Source: Saccharina japonica (taxonomy: Eukaryota > Sar > Phaeophyceae > Laminariales > Laminariaceae). Taken from it: DNA of 64,000 nucleotides. The notes beneath the pieces are model-generated. The model saw nothing but the letters and a program-made list of their open reading frames with translations. It was not told the DNA's origin and did no database searches. The stretch's first letter is position 1, and every line of letters begins with the position of its first letter. The DNA lies in NCBI GenBank assembly GCA_008828725.1, contig MEHQ01001964.1, forward strand, positions 102,710-166,709, in the 5' to 3' direction. A program made the position numbers and the translations under genes. Below are positions 43,881 to 55,795 of the stretch, in pieces.

Positions 43881-46071
43881 CTCCGATCTGCTGAGGGGTA
43901 TTCGGCGAGGCGAACTCCAGCTTGATACCGTTGTCGAGGCAGTACTGACGGAAATCCGCACTCGTAAACTCGGTCCCCTGGTCGCCCCGGACACACTGAA
44001 TGCGCTCTCCGGTAGGGGTTACGGTACCTCTGTTGAACAACGCGAGGGAGTCGACGGAGCAAGTCTTGTCCTTCATGAGAACCACCTCCTTCCACTTGGT
44101 ATGTAGGTCGACAAACTTGGTGGCGGACCTGTAGTTTCCCAGTGCCAGAGGTGAGAACGGGCCGAGGGTGTCGACGAGCACGGTCTGGAAAGGGCGTTTG
44201 ACGTGGTAGGTGGCCTGCTTAGGGTGAGGCTGTTGTGCGCTCTTCCCAAGAGGGCAAGGACCGCAGTCCTGCACGTCACCAGCGTAGTCGACGCCATTCT
44301 CCAGCTGCCTCCGCAGGACATCCATGCTCTTCCGGTTGAGATGCCCCATTCGCCGGTGCCAGAGATCAGCCGTTTCCGTCCGCAAGGCCAAGCCGGCAGG
44401 GGCGCATCCGGGGACCTGCTGGCCCCCAGTACCACCCCCAAGCTTCAGCCGAATGGTGTACATGAGCTTACCCGTCGCGGCGGCCACTCCCAGGTTCTGC
44501 ATCGGAACCTTCACCTTTTCTGACTCCAACCTGGGGTTCTCCGGGTGGAATATCGTCGCCACCCCTTTCAGCATTGCCTCAGACACGGAGAACAGGTTGG
44601 TCCCCAACCCTGGTACCAAGATGGCGCGAACGGAGACGGGCAGGTCGTTCCCACCGTCGTCTTTGACAGTGCCAGAGATGGTACCCGTAGCAACGCCTTG
44701 TAGTAGGTGCTGGCCAGCGGCGACGATCGTGTGAGGGACCCGAAGGTCCTGGACGTCACTCATGTAGGCCCGCAACCCAGGTGTGAGCGCAGGGTCGAGG
44801 TAGTTGTCGCTCGCTCCACTGTCAACCAACAGCAGAAGAGATGATCCGTCAGAACGGAAAGGCTCCTGAGACGCATCCGCAGGAGTCGCCATGAACGCAC
44901 CAAAGAGACCTTGAGATAAGTGGTTGCTCTTTGTTGGCGTCTCTGACGAAACGGCCGAAGGCGCCGCCGGTTTGGCGTTGGACGCCACCGAAGGTGTACC
45001 CGAAGTGGTAGGTGACGAACCAACCTCAAGCAAGGAGGAACCCAGAGCGTTAAAGGAGAAGCCGAACGTGGTCGGCTCGGGCTGAGGTGCTTGTGCCAGG
45101 TGAGCGTTCCCGAAGGAAGGGTTAGCTTGGACTGCAGTCTGCAGCATCGCCAGATTCGCTGCCAACCCTTTGAGCTCCTTCAGCTCCTTCTGCTTGTTGC
45201 ACTCCGAGTCGGCATGCGAGGTGGTGTTGTGGTACGAACACCACTTTTGTTGACCACCGCCGCCGCCGCCCTTCTTGCCCTTTTTCCAGTGCTTCTTCCC
45301 ACGCTTAGGGCGTTGCTTCTGCACCTGTTTGGGGCAATCGCGCTGGAAATGCCCGTATTCCTTGCACTGGTGGCACTGATCGGTGCTGGACGCCGCCATC
45401 GCGGCTCCACGGCCCGCAACCACGGGCCCAGAAGCATTCCGCGCCTGCTGGTCGATGTAGAACCGGTTGGCCGTCTGTTGGAGTTTGTCCACCGTAGTGA
45501 ACTCATCCCGGTAGTGCATTTCCCGGATGAATTTGAACTCCGGGGCCTTGGTGAGGCCCGTGAGCATGATGTCCAGGAAGACGTTGTCGGAGACGTCCTC
45601 CCCCAGCACCGTGAGGCGACCCTTCAGGTCATACGCCTTGGTGAAGAAGTCGATGGGATCCCCACCGGTGAGATGCCGGAGGTTGAAGAGCTCGTTGTGG
45701 CAGGCACGCCGAGCTTCCTGGTTTTGAGCGTCAAAGCGCTCGTTGAGAGCCCTCCAGGCCGCCGCTCCGTCTCCCATACGACGGGTCCCCCCTCCCTCGT
45801 GTGCGCGGACTGTCAGTTGTGCGGACCCGGAGGTCGTGAAGAAGAGAAGGGAGAACATGCGACCGTTGGCCTTATCCCAGACGGCGATTGCCTCCGGAGT
45901 CGTCGCCGGGCCCGAAGGACGCGCTTCGCCTTCGAGGATAGGAAGGAGCTCCGGCGCGTAGAGGATGATACCTTGCCGAAGCTTGAGGCTCCACTCGCGA
46001 AAATCCGGTCCGGAGCATTTCCCGACGTTCTCCAGCATGCGGTTGTACCCGGAGGTCGTAGAGTCCGCCAT
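43881..46071 (-). CDS. Copia Gag-protease-integrase (truncated by internal deletion)
   Basis: I start at ATG 46071; the frame is open from GTG 46116. Gag: an N-terminal capsid-like region, then CCHC knuckle CHQCKEYGHFQRDC near residue 235 and a basic stretch. Protease: LLLVDSGASDNY. Integrase: WHRRMGHLN with CGPC (HHCC zinc region), VLVDTLGPF (first Asp) and GDQGTEFTS (second Asp), ending at SPNTPQQ. In intact Copia integrase the next residues are NG..ER with the catalytic Glu. Here the sequence jumps to the RNase H region in another frame. Reverse transcriptase is wholly absent. In the integrase frame, translation runs on for a short nonsense tail to 43777. Confidence 0.9.
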
Positions 46072-46116
46072 GCTGGGATTTTGGTTACACGCGAGGCGCG
46101 TAGAGTTGAAGCACAC

Positions 46117-47018
46117 GTAAAACGCCCCGAATACCTCAGAAGGTCCGACGCGCTAAGAAAACGGTGCTGTGCTACCCGGGGGTAGGCTTCAGTACAGATC
46201 GCAGCTTCGTAGCTCGCGACCCACGTCCGTCAGAAGCTCCTCAGCTTCCGCCCGGACCACTGCGTTCCGCCGAGCGCAGCGTGACCGACCGCAGGTGGCG
46301 AGGCTGCGGTGTTTTTGGTGGCGGAGTAGCCAGCTCCGGCCCCGTTCCTGCAGACACACGGGTCAGATGTACTGCTGAGAGGTGCTACGCGTCTTTCAGC
46401 GTAGACTTGCGGCTGCTGCACGGATGCAAACAGGCCGGGTCAGATCCTCAACCTACACACGCACCGATAAAACACGGTCGCAAGGTATCTTGGACAGCCC
46501 TACCTCGCGTATACTACAACGCGCAGGTATGCGTAGCTGTAGTAGCAGACGACCACAGCGTAGCAGTCGTATCCTCACCCTACACACGCTACCAAGTCGG
46601 CACTCAGCACGTGGAAGATATCTTGGATAGACTACGCCTCGCGGAATTAAAACGCGCAGGCGAATTTGGCAGTCAGTTTTACCACACAGAACACCGTGAA
46701 CGGCACTCCGCACGCAAACCAACAGCCCGCACAACCCTATTCGCCGACCGAAATCAACGCCTAGAAGTTATGCCCCCGAATGCTCTACACACAGCAGTAG
46801 CGTACCGAAATGTGCAGCCGAGAGCCCAGGTGATCAGTCCGGGCCCAGTAAGCAAACGGGTTGACTCAACGTGGCCTCCAGCAGAAAGCTAACTCCTACA
46901 GCAGTAGTAGCTCTCCGCGGATATCCAGTTCGAAGATATGTGTGCACTCCACAGCGCTCTACGGCAGCAAGATGTCAGCAAGATGCAGCCGTCGCAGACC
47001 TCCACTCACTCACAGTTG
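46117..47018 (-). other. Copia 5' leader
   Basis: This is untranslated sequence between the primer site and gag. It contains an imperfect repeat (CCTACACACGC..C.AA ... ATCTTGGA.AG.CTACGCCTCGCG..) near 46450-46530 and 46580-46665. Plus-strand ORFs here and over gag are antisense shadows. Confidence 0.6.
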
Positions 47019-47031
47019 GGGCTCATTAACC
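47019..47031 (-). other. candidate Copia primer-binding site
   Basis: On the minus strand GGTTAATGAGCCC follows the 5' LTR directly. It resembles GGTTATGAGCCC, the complement of the initiator-Met tRNA anticodon arm used as a half-tRNA primer by some Copia elements, but with one extra A. The assignment is tentative. Confidence 0.35.
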
Positions 47032-47534
47032 TGTTATGGATTATCGTTGGTGATACCCTGGCAAGTGCACAAGGCTGTGCCTCTCGACGCTAGTCGAGAT
47101 GGTTGGCACCGTGAGTGGTCGTGGACCAGAAGCAGATGGACTGCTTGGTGCGGTAGAGATATGAAGATATGTTGAACACTGGCGCTTAGGTGGCCAACAC
47201 AGCACACACAGATCCACAGAGAGAGAACGCAGAAGTCCAGATGACGGCACCTCCTAGAGACAACCAGGAAAGCTAAGAGCCGAGGCTATCCAGAGAGATC
47301 CATCCTAGAGACGACCAGGAAAGCTAAGAGCCGAGGCTATCCAGAGATCCACATGGAAGAGTAAAGGATACGATCCTACGAGTAGAGAAGGCTACGATCC
47401 TACGAGTAGAGAAGGCTACAGCAGTAATTCCTCCGCATACATATGCGTTACTCACGAACCGAAACATACGATGTACAAGAGCAGTGCTACTGAACATTGA
47501 CTCATATTGGCTATGTGCTAATATTTCCATAACA
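47032..47534 (-). repeat. Copia 5' LTR
   Basis: 503 bp, nearly identical to 42361-42865. The visible differences are two substitutions and a missing AG in the second GAGAGATCC block. Confidence 0.95.
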
Positions 47535-47678
47535 TACTCTGCATGCGACGATTGACCTCCGATCTCGACATAGACTCAGTCCACGACTAACGAACTTCGT
47601 ACCGGGAAAGGCCAGCAAGTAAGTGTACATAGCGGCCTCGAAGGTATCATTACGGTTCGTAGTCTAGGGGGCGAGCGG

Positions 47679-47972
47679 TTGCTTGCGGCGTCCGACGGTC
47701 TTCGTCCAAAGAACTTAAAACAATGTCGTTCTCGCGACCGGAGAGTTCTCGTGTTATGCGTTGTACTCATCAGCTGCCAGCTGTGTTTTCATCAGACGCC
47801 TGCTGGGCGTCCTCCGCATATAATCGACCGAGGTGTGAGAACTGTGACACTAGGGTGGATCGGAGGTCCTCACCAGCGCGATGCGTTTAGACTTCATGAC
47901 GCAGTCGTTGGGTTTGTCGATCGATATGGCAAAATGTTAAACTTGAAAAAATGTGATTTTTTTCTTGTATGA
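47679..47972 (+). pseudogene. gypsy-like reverse transcriptase fragment (tentative)
   Basis: The end of this frame reads RLHDAVVGFVDRYGKMLNLKKCDFFL. It matches the helix after the YxDD motif in Ty3/gypsy reverse transcriptases, where H...V.......G..LN..KC.FF is typical. No YxDD or other RT motif is visible upstream, so this is at most a small remnant. Confidence 0.35.
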
Positions 47973-48152
47973 TACGTATCCGGTATCAACTACGTATCCC
48001 CGTCGTACATACGTACTCGTACAAGCATGAATACGGGCTCCAGGTTTACAGCTTGAGCCTGTGGCACATTCCTTCTTGTCTGTGTACGTGTCGAGGAGAC
48101 GCCAGGTTGTTGATCACACCAGATCTGACGTCGAGTTTGTACGATAAGAGAC

Positions 48153-48744
48153 GGAGATCTTATGAACAGGGTGAATTGGTGATACTTGCATGGGAGATCT
48201 TTACGGTGATCTCCGACAAGATGTTACCGGGCACTTCCTATGTATGCGCAGGTACGAGTATACGAGTTCATAAGACAGAGCACACTCTCTCTCGTACCAC
48301 ACTGGTGATGGTACTTGTATACGTACTCGTACTTATGATGTATCACAGTGATCAGTTGACGCATGTATGTGTTGTCTGTGGTATGTACGAACCTGTTATC
48401 AACTACGTATCCGCGTCGTATATACGTACGAGTATACTGATACAATTCGAGATCTTATGAACAGGGTGAATTGGTGATACTTGCATGGGAGATCCTTACG
48501 GTGATCTCCGACAAGGGGCTACCGGGCACTTCCCACGTATGTATATGTGCAGGTACGAGTATACAAGTTCATAAGACAGAGCACACTCTCTCGTACCACA
48601 CTGGTGATGGTACTCGTATACGTACTCGTACTGATGGTGTATCACAGTGTCGAGTTGACGTATGTATGTGTTGTCTGTGGTATGTACGAACCTGTTATCA
48701 ACTACTTATCCGCGTCGTATATACGTACGAGTATACTGGCACGA
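48153..48744. repeat. 296-bp tandem duplication
   Basis: GAGATCTTATGAACAGGGTG starts at 48153 and 48449. The two copies run in parallel through TACCGGGCACTTCC, a GTACGAGTATAC stretch and GTATATACGTACGAGTATACTG. Conceptual translations are similar, but there is no sign that selection maintained them. Confidence 0.88.
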
Positions 48745-49469
48745 TTCGATGCGAGTCGACGAGGGAAGAAAAGGCTGACGTCTGCTCGCGATAAAAATGC
48801 AAGGCAAGAACCGTAGTGGGGGGGGAGGGAGAGGAGCCTACTTTGTGGCCCCGGATCTGAGTTACGACCACGAAGGAGAGAGAAAGGAAAGGCGAGGATA
48901 ATAAATGGAAAAACAAAAACAAAAAACTTGACGTAGTATATGTGTTGTTGTTTGGTATCCACGACCCGGCTCCAAGAGCAAAAGACAAAAATGTGTTACC
49001 AAGCACTTCGTATATATGTACAAGGGCTTCGCTCCGCGGGCGGCTGACGCCAAGGAAAGGGGCAGAAGAGGCCCATCCATGATGTAGTGCAAGCAAGCAC
49101 CGACTTGAAAATGCCAAGAGGTTCATGGTGCACAGCGAAGAAACGGCGGACTTGACATGCATGCAAAACATGCTCGGGATGCACATTAGCTTCATGCTCC
49201 AGGACAACAAAGCTGTATGTTCGAAAAAGAAAGCACAGCAACACGGCTCACAGCAAGGAGCTGCGCAGCTTGCTGTGGTGGGTGTGATTTGTGTTTTTTT
49301 CGTGAGTATGTGTGGTACAGAGGTAGTAGTACAACAACAACGGTGGTAGTATTAATAGTGCTTCGTACTTGTATGTATGAAAGAGAAAGCCAGCACAGCA
49401 CGGTCGTCAATTGTAAAATAAGAAAACCAGAAAAAACAACAAAACCGAGCAAGACGTACACATTTGCAC
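48745..49469. other. no gene recognised
   Basis: This is purine-rich and low-complexity sequence. The 271-codon minus frame over 49192-50007 is dominated by simple repeats and has no domain. Confidence 0.4.
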
Positions 49470-49675
49470 GTATGTACGTACATGTGAGTACTCGTACGTA
49501 CGTACTCGTATATACTCCTACTCGTGTAATATGTACTCGTATATAGTCGTACTCGAACAAAACGGCAGGAGCGACGTACGTACTACTCGTACGTACATAC
49601 GAGTACTTGTACTCGTATATACTCCTACTCGTATAATATGTATTCGTACTCGTACTCGAACAAAACAGCCGGAGA
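49470..49675. repeat. ACTCGTA/TACGTAC simple-sequence block with an internal duplication
   Basis: Two parallel stretches of about 110 bp share the word ATATACTCCTACTCGT.TAATATGTA and end in CTCGAACAAAAC(G/A)GC.GGAG. They are embedded in CGTACGTACTCGTA motifs. Confidence 0.65.
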
Positions 49676-50660
49676 GAAAAACAAAAAACGGAAAATAAAA
49701 GGTTGGAAAAAAATGATAAATAATCATGGAAACATTGTACGTACATACGTACGTACTCGAAGTAAAGAAAAAAATCCGATCGAACCCATGGCATTGCGCC
49801 GCAAAAAACAAAAAAAAAAAACTTTTGACGTCTTTCGCGTTCTGTCAGCCTTGATGCTCCCCGTCCCTCCGCGATCACGTCGCCATCGATTCGGTCCGGG
49901 TCGAGCTCTACTGCCTCTCTGCCCCAGTGAGCCCCGTGGCCCGCCTCGCATGGAGCCCGGTGCTCACCGTGGCCCTCGTTCGCCCGCTCCATCATGATGG
50001 TGTTCAAACTGCCGGGGTTTCTCTTTAAATCCTATTTGTTCCGATAAATAAGCAACGCTTGAATTTTATTTTACATTACCAAACGACCCTTATATTTTCG
50101 GACATGCTGCAGCAGCAACGCAGACAAAGCGCCTTCATGCTTCCCTCGTGTCTCGGTGGACACGCCACGCCTAGCCACGAAAAAGGCGACCGCGCTCCTT
50201 CTGACCCCCCCTCTACTGGCCAGCGCCCTCCCATACCCGCGATGGCGCCGGGCTCGCCCGCGCTGCCGTGCTGTCTGGGCACACACACGAACCCAAAACT
50301 GAAAGAGGAAGAAGCCTCTCGCCAACTAAAGTATATAGGGAACAAAGAGAGAGGGCATGAGCAAGTAATGAACGGAGGCGGTGTTCGAAGTGGGAGCTCT
50401 GAGAGGCCAGGGATGAGGGATCCCTGGGGGAGATATCTGTAAGTGTGTCTATGTGCAGGTATACGTCGAGTATATATACGAGTACGTAAGACAGCACAGC
50501 ACTCTTTCGTAGCACCCGAAATAATAATACAACGAAAATAAAAGTAGCGTGCTTCCTATTGAGTTACCCTGGTACTATTTTTAATACGAGCCGCTCACAC
50601 TTGTGGCCCTACCGCCGGGGGGGCGGCGGGGCCTCGTATTCCCTAGTACAAGATAAGGGA
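49676..50660. other. no gene recognised
   Basis: A GC-rich patch at 49850-50000 gives a short minus-strand peptide rich in charged residues, without a known motif. The rest is anonymous. Confidence 0.4.
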
Positions 50661-51730
50661 TAATAACAGAGTGGGGTATCTAACCCCGCGCGTGTACTGT
50701 GACGGCGGTTCGTGCGGGCGTGCCTTTGGTGTGTGCCTCCCCTCGCGGGACTGGTTAAACGTGTCTGTGGTGCAAACGTGGTTAGTCGTGTTCTTGTGAC
50801 GAGTACGGACGGTTCTGCCTGGTGTTAATCTGCTTAGACGCCTGTGACATTCGGACACTCACCGCGGAACAGGGCCGGCGAAACCGATCCGGATGTGGGG
50901 TAACTGGCCCACGTACTCATGCGCAAATGAGGTGTATACTTATTTTTCTGTGGCTTAATCTGGATAAGCCTCCTGCAGTGCATGTACTGAAGGGGGGGGG
51001 GCGGCTCCACTGAACCTGTACCGGCCCCATCATCTGGCTAGGACCACTGACCAATACAGTGGGATGTCTGGCCCTCTGTTCAGTTGAATCCGCTTATCGT
51101 AAACTGGAGTCTATCACGGAAGTGGTATCTGCCTCGCGTACTCGTGCGCGAGGTGGCATCTGATTCTGGGTCTGGATCTGAATCTGAAACGTCTTCTGCG
51201 GTGCATGCATGTATATTCTTAAGATATGTCCGGCCCTGTCGAATCTGCACCTGTAACTGGATGAGCCTCCCGTGAGGTCAGTATCATGGTGACGTCAAAA
51301 TTGTCTTCGACAGTCACTTTCGGCCCTAACCGAATCCCAATGGAGTTGGGCATCTGACCCTCTGTTCAGACCAGTCCGGATAATATTGCACCTAACGATT
51401 CGAGCAGGAGTGGAGTATCTGGCCCTCGTACTTGCGATGTGGCCGACAGTACGATCGTTCTTGGGTGTCGGGCACGACTACTGCTGTGATATTATGCGTA
51501 AAAAAGAAATTATAGGCAAGCTGGTCCGGGCTTGCTTGAGAAAAGGTGCGGTCTACGTATGTATACGCTAAAGGTTCAGTGTGCGACGTATGACACCCGA
51601 CTGTACCCGTTTACACTGCTGGTGTAAAATCTCAACCTGCCTGGCATGTCTTGCGAATTGTTCCTTTGTCGCGAAATCTCGTATGCAGCTGCCTGTACGT
51701 ACTCGTACGTATACCAGGTACTGTGCCTTG
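50661..51730 (-). mobile_element. piece of the copy C 5' region
   Basis: Inverted homology to copy B at about 29235-30215. Shared blocks include ACGGCGGTTTGTACG-like sequence, GAGGGGAGGCACACACCAAA, TCTAAGCAGATTAACACC, AACTGAACAGAGGGCCAGA and GTTTACACCAGCAGTGTAAA. The order is the same as in copy B when read on the minus strand. Confidence 0.75.
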
Positions 51731-54700
51731 GGAAAATCGTACATGTAACAAAGTAGGGTTGTGATTTTTTTGCCCGGCGGCGCGTTTTCGCTCTCGCCCC
51801 TCGCGGCCGAGCTCGCCGGCGCCGGGCGCGACCCGCGGGGGGCCGACCGGGGAGCGTGCCCCCGGGGCCTCGCCCTCGACCGTGGCCCGTGGCCCGCGCG
51901 GCGCGCTCGCGAAGCCGAACAAATAGAGTCGGTTTTGCGGGGTACCCCGTCCCACTCGGTCGAGCCTACCAGGGCAACGTGAAACCCGCTTCTTCTGTGA
52001 AAAACGCCCCGCCTTTGCCACACCCTGTAGCCTGTTCGTAGCCCTATACATGACGGACAACCACGATCCCTTCAACCTTGATGGGCTTCGAAGAGGGCAC
52101 ATGCAGCAAGAGCACACGCGCACGCCACAACAAGGAGGGCATCGATCGGACGACACGTCGACCATTCTTCGAACATGCGTTCATACAACAGCAGCACAGC
52201 GTGACAGCGTTGGGGCATATTATCGGTCACTGTGCAGCAGTGTGGCCTGATGTATGTGTGTTTCATGGCATACTGCTACATCGCCAGGTCTGCGTGGATA
52301 CATACCTGGTACGTGTTTATCTCCCCGCGCAACACTGGTTTCCGTTCGCACACACTGTGCTGCTGTACTCGTAGACTACACACCTTTCGAGATACAACAA
52401 GCACGTACGTGTTGAAGTATACCAGGTACGTATCATGCATACTCTTCGTACGTACCAGGTCGTGATACAGCAGCGAAAACAGCAGCAGTACTCGTGATCC
52501 TACGCTGCTGCTGCTTGCTGCTGTGTAGTATCATACGTCTACACACAGAACGTGAGGCTCGTGTGCTGGTGCATCACATGTCTGTCGAAACGGTTGCAGT
52601 CTTTCGTATCATATGATACGATGCTCGGAGTTTTTTAACTACCACCACTCTGTTAGGAAATGTAAGAACCTGTTATATATTTACATCCATATCCAAACGT
52701 TCTTTACATTTCCGGCCGGAATTATAAGGCCAGATACACACAACACTCTGATACGTACCTGCATGGCTGTTACATATCTACGAGCCAAACTATGATACAC
52801 CAACCATGGTAGCGGCAGTACATAGCACCAATATGACAGCAGTGTTGCTGCTTGCTGATCTTTTTGTGAGTTTGCACCGGACAGCGACTCGCGTGTGCTC
52901 GTGAGCCAGGCGCTAGGGGCTCGCGTACCCTCTTGCTTCGTTCCCTCGTTTTTTGCGATTTTCGAGTCTCTCTTCTGACACGATCGGATATCGGGCATTT
53001 CTCGTGGTGATCTGGTTTCTGTTACGATTGCTTTTGGTCAACTTTGGGGAACTGCGTTTTTTTTTCTTATCAAATCACGCAAAACATGACGGCACGTATC
53101 ATATCGAGATAAATCAAACTTCTAATATATTACAACGATTTTTAGATTTTGTATACACACCGTATCATGGGTTTGTTGGTATAGCATTTATACTGTAAGT
53201 AGGTAGTCTGCGTACAATCTTCGACAAAAGTATAACTTAGCAGCTATTATTGCTGCTGTATGTATAGAGTGCGTACACAAGAAGAATGGTGACTGCTGCA
53301 GCTGTACATTGTTTTTACCGCTGTTGCTGCTGCTGATACTGGTGTATATTTACTGCTGCTGCACATATTGTTATGATCTGCATAAAGTGACATTTTGCAT
53401 AACAACCAACTGCAGCAGCAGTAACAGTGGAGCTGCTTGCTGTGTTGGCAATGCTTGATGTATGCCAAATACAGCATATATAGTATGGGAGTGTCTTGCT
53501 GCTGCTTGCTGTAGGTACAAAAAGTGCCGCCTGCTGCACTACTTGCTTTTACTACTGCTGTTAAACAGAAACTGTTTGTTGTGCTTTCCGCCCCTATTGT
53601 TTCTATAACTGTGCTTGCTATAGGTACATGTATACGTGCTGTTTGCTTGCTGTGGTACTTTGAAAATGATCAATTCTACGAGTATTGCGAAAATATACAA
53701 ACAGAACCGTGACAACAAAACTGGCGCTTTCGCGAATCCTATCATTGGTCACAAATTGCTACAGTACTCGTACATACAATGTTCGCTATTTCTTACTGTA
53801 CTGTACACAGGGCATGNTGTACCTATACGTATACGCTGTTTGCTATGGCACCTAAGTACTGTCATTCCTCACGAACAAAAACAAAATATTAAATCGCGAC
53901 GAAAAAAGCTGACACTTTCGCGAATCTTGACATTTGTTTTTTTTACAAACTTCAGCAACATCGACGTCACCATTCGCGACATAACGGGTTTTGTCTGGTG
54001 ATATATAACCCCAATTTATGGAATCATGTTGCGTTTGTAAGGAAGAATTCCTCAATTACGACTACGAGTACCGCTATTATTGGCGAGTGACCGCTATTAA
54101 TGACGAGTGATAGTTTTTTCCCTGTCGCATGCCAGCTTGCGTCACCCCACGGGGACCATCCCACTCCCCGAAGGGGAGCCTTTAAATGTATAGTTATGTT
54201 TGTGAATTTTTCGCACTTTTCGCAACTTTTCTCTTCGCGCGAGCGCTTTTCGGCAAAACGCGAAGTAACCCGACACGGGACGCCCGGCCGGACACATTGG
54301 TCGAGGTTTGGGCTCGATCCGAGCACTGTAGCTCGCGTGGCGGGCGCTCGAAGTTTTTTTTCCCGCGGGAGTGGATAAGACGATTTCCCGGGTTCTCTGC
54401 ATGAGGCCGTATTTTTGTACGTACGTGCCAGTAAATAATAATGTTCTTTTTTATTTTTTAGATTTTGTCTGTTTTTTGCTCTCTCACATGCACACAGGCC
54501 AGAAACATGTACTCGTACCAGATAGACAACAGACAACATGCACAGGGCACGGCGATACAGCGTTGCCGCCCACACCAGTAGTAGGGGAACATCGTGCGTG
54601 AGTGGCACATCCATCTGCGCTGTATTGCTGTGGCTAGCTGTGTCCATCGGAGGAACCTGCGGTCTAGAAACCTCACCATCTGTCTACGTACCTTTTTCTG

Positions 54701-55795
54701 TTCTGCTGCTATGTGTGACAGACCCACGCTTACTATGACCGGAAATGTAATGACCGCTTTGAATAAATAGGAGTACCTCAACTACTGCTGCCCTTATATT
54801 TTCCGTTTTTTTTGTTTGTTCCCCGAAGCTCACTCCAGAAATCCACGAGACATCAAACACCATGCAACGAATACGAACAACGCCACAGCCCCGGCTAGAA
54901 GCACAAGCAGCAGACGTGCCTGTGGCGGGTCCACCGTATACTGCTGTGGTTATTAAGTATAGTGGTTGCTTTATGCAGGCTTGCATCCGTCATCAGGCTT
55001 CTGCTGCTGCTGCTTGCTGCTGTTGTGCTTGCATTATGTATGTGCGGTGTGCGACCTGTCGTGCCTCTGGCGCGCAACGACAAATAATACTGCTGTACCA
55101 GTACATACATGGAAAATGTACTTTAAAAACATAGTCAAACGGTCAATGTGTCCGATTTCAGATTTGAAGGATTGAGTTCGATCCTTGGCGATGCCTTCGT
55201 ATACGCTTTTTTTTCTACTTGTTTTTCTACTTTTTTTGCATTGTACGTAACAAAACCAAGTGGGTTTCTTAGGCAGGGAGAGTTCCAGCCCTTTCTTCGG
55301 TGCATCCTTTTCTGCTTCTTCTGCAAATATTATCCCACCACTCCTGTACATGTGTCACGTGTGCGTGCGTTTACGGTGTGTGCCGTGTGTCATGCGTGCA
55401 TGTATGTGCAGCGTATCACGCTTGGAGTATTTTCAAACATTTTTTTGCCGGGAGTCCTCGGTTTTGTGCGGGATGGGCCTTCCTTCGCTTGAGCTCCTCA
55501 ACAATTAAATATTGGCAAATACGTTTGGCGGGATCTCTAAGAGTCAATAGTAAAGGTTCCACCATATTTCCGAGTATGTTTTTTATCCCCAAAAATAATA
55601 CAGGTGCAGCTCTAAAAAGGTCTACATTCATTCATGAAACGTAGTAAGTAGTAGTACCAGATATTTCATAGCGTCTTATTTATGTACTACGTATTGAATA
55701 CAATCTGATATGCGTATGATGCAATATCGCATGCTGTTGCAGTAGGTTTTCGATTCGTCCTTGCGCCACTCCCCTAGGCACGTCCCGGAGGGGAA
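51731..55795. mobile_element. 4.07-kb insertion in copy C, CCTTG target duplication, type unknown
   Basis: Copy B has one ACCTTG at the equivalent place, reading ...CTGTACCTTGTGTAA on the opposite strand. Copy C has CCTTG at 51726-51730 and again at 55796-55800, with 4065 bp between. The insert starts GGAAAATCGTAC with a very GC-rich 5' patch (51772-51900). The interior is mostly simple-sequence rich and holds no recognisable gene. There are no terminal inverted repeats and no TG...CA LTRs. It could be a decayed non-LTR element or a composite. One ambiguous base (N) lies at 53817. Confidence 0.5.

Larger units (their letters stand above)
42361..47534 (-). mobile_element. Ty1/copia LTR retrotransposon with internal deletion
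   Basis: The LTRs are 42361-42865 (3') and 47032-47534 (5'), each TG...CA. A 5-bp duplication TACTC flanks the element at 42356-42360 and 47535-47539. A polypurine tract (TGAGGGGGAG on the minus strand) touches the 3' LTR. The gag, protease and N-terminal integrase frame is long and open, but the rest of integrase and all of the reverse transcriptase are missing. Two substitutions and a 2-bp indel separate the LTRs by my reading, so insertion is recent. Confidence 0.93.

Noticed and set aside
45091..46185. 364-codon plus-strand ORF
   Set aside because: It lies antisense to the Copia gag, whose CCHC knuckle and protease motifs show the minus strand to be the coding one.
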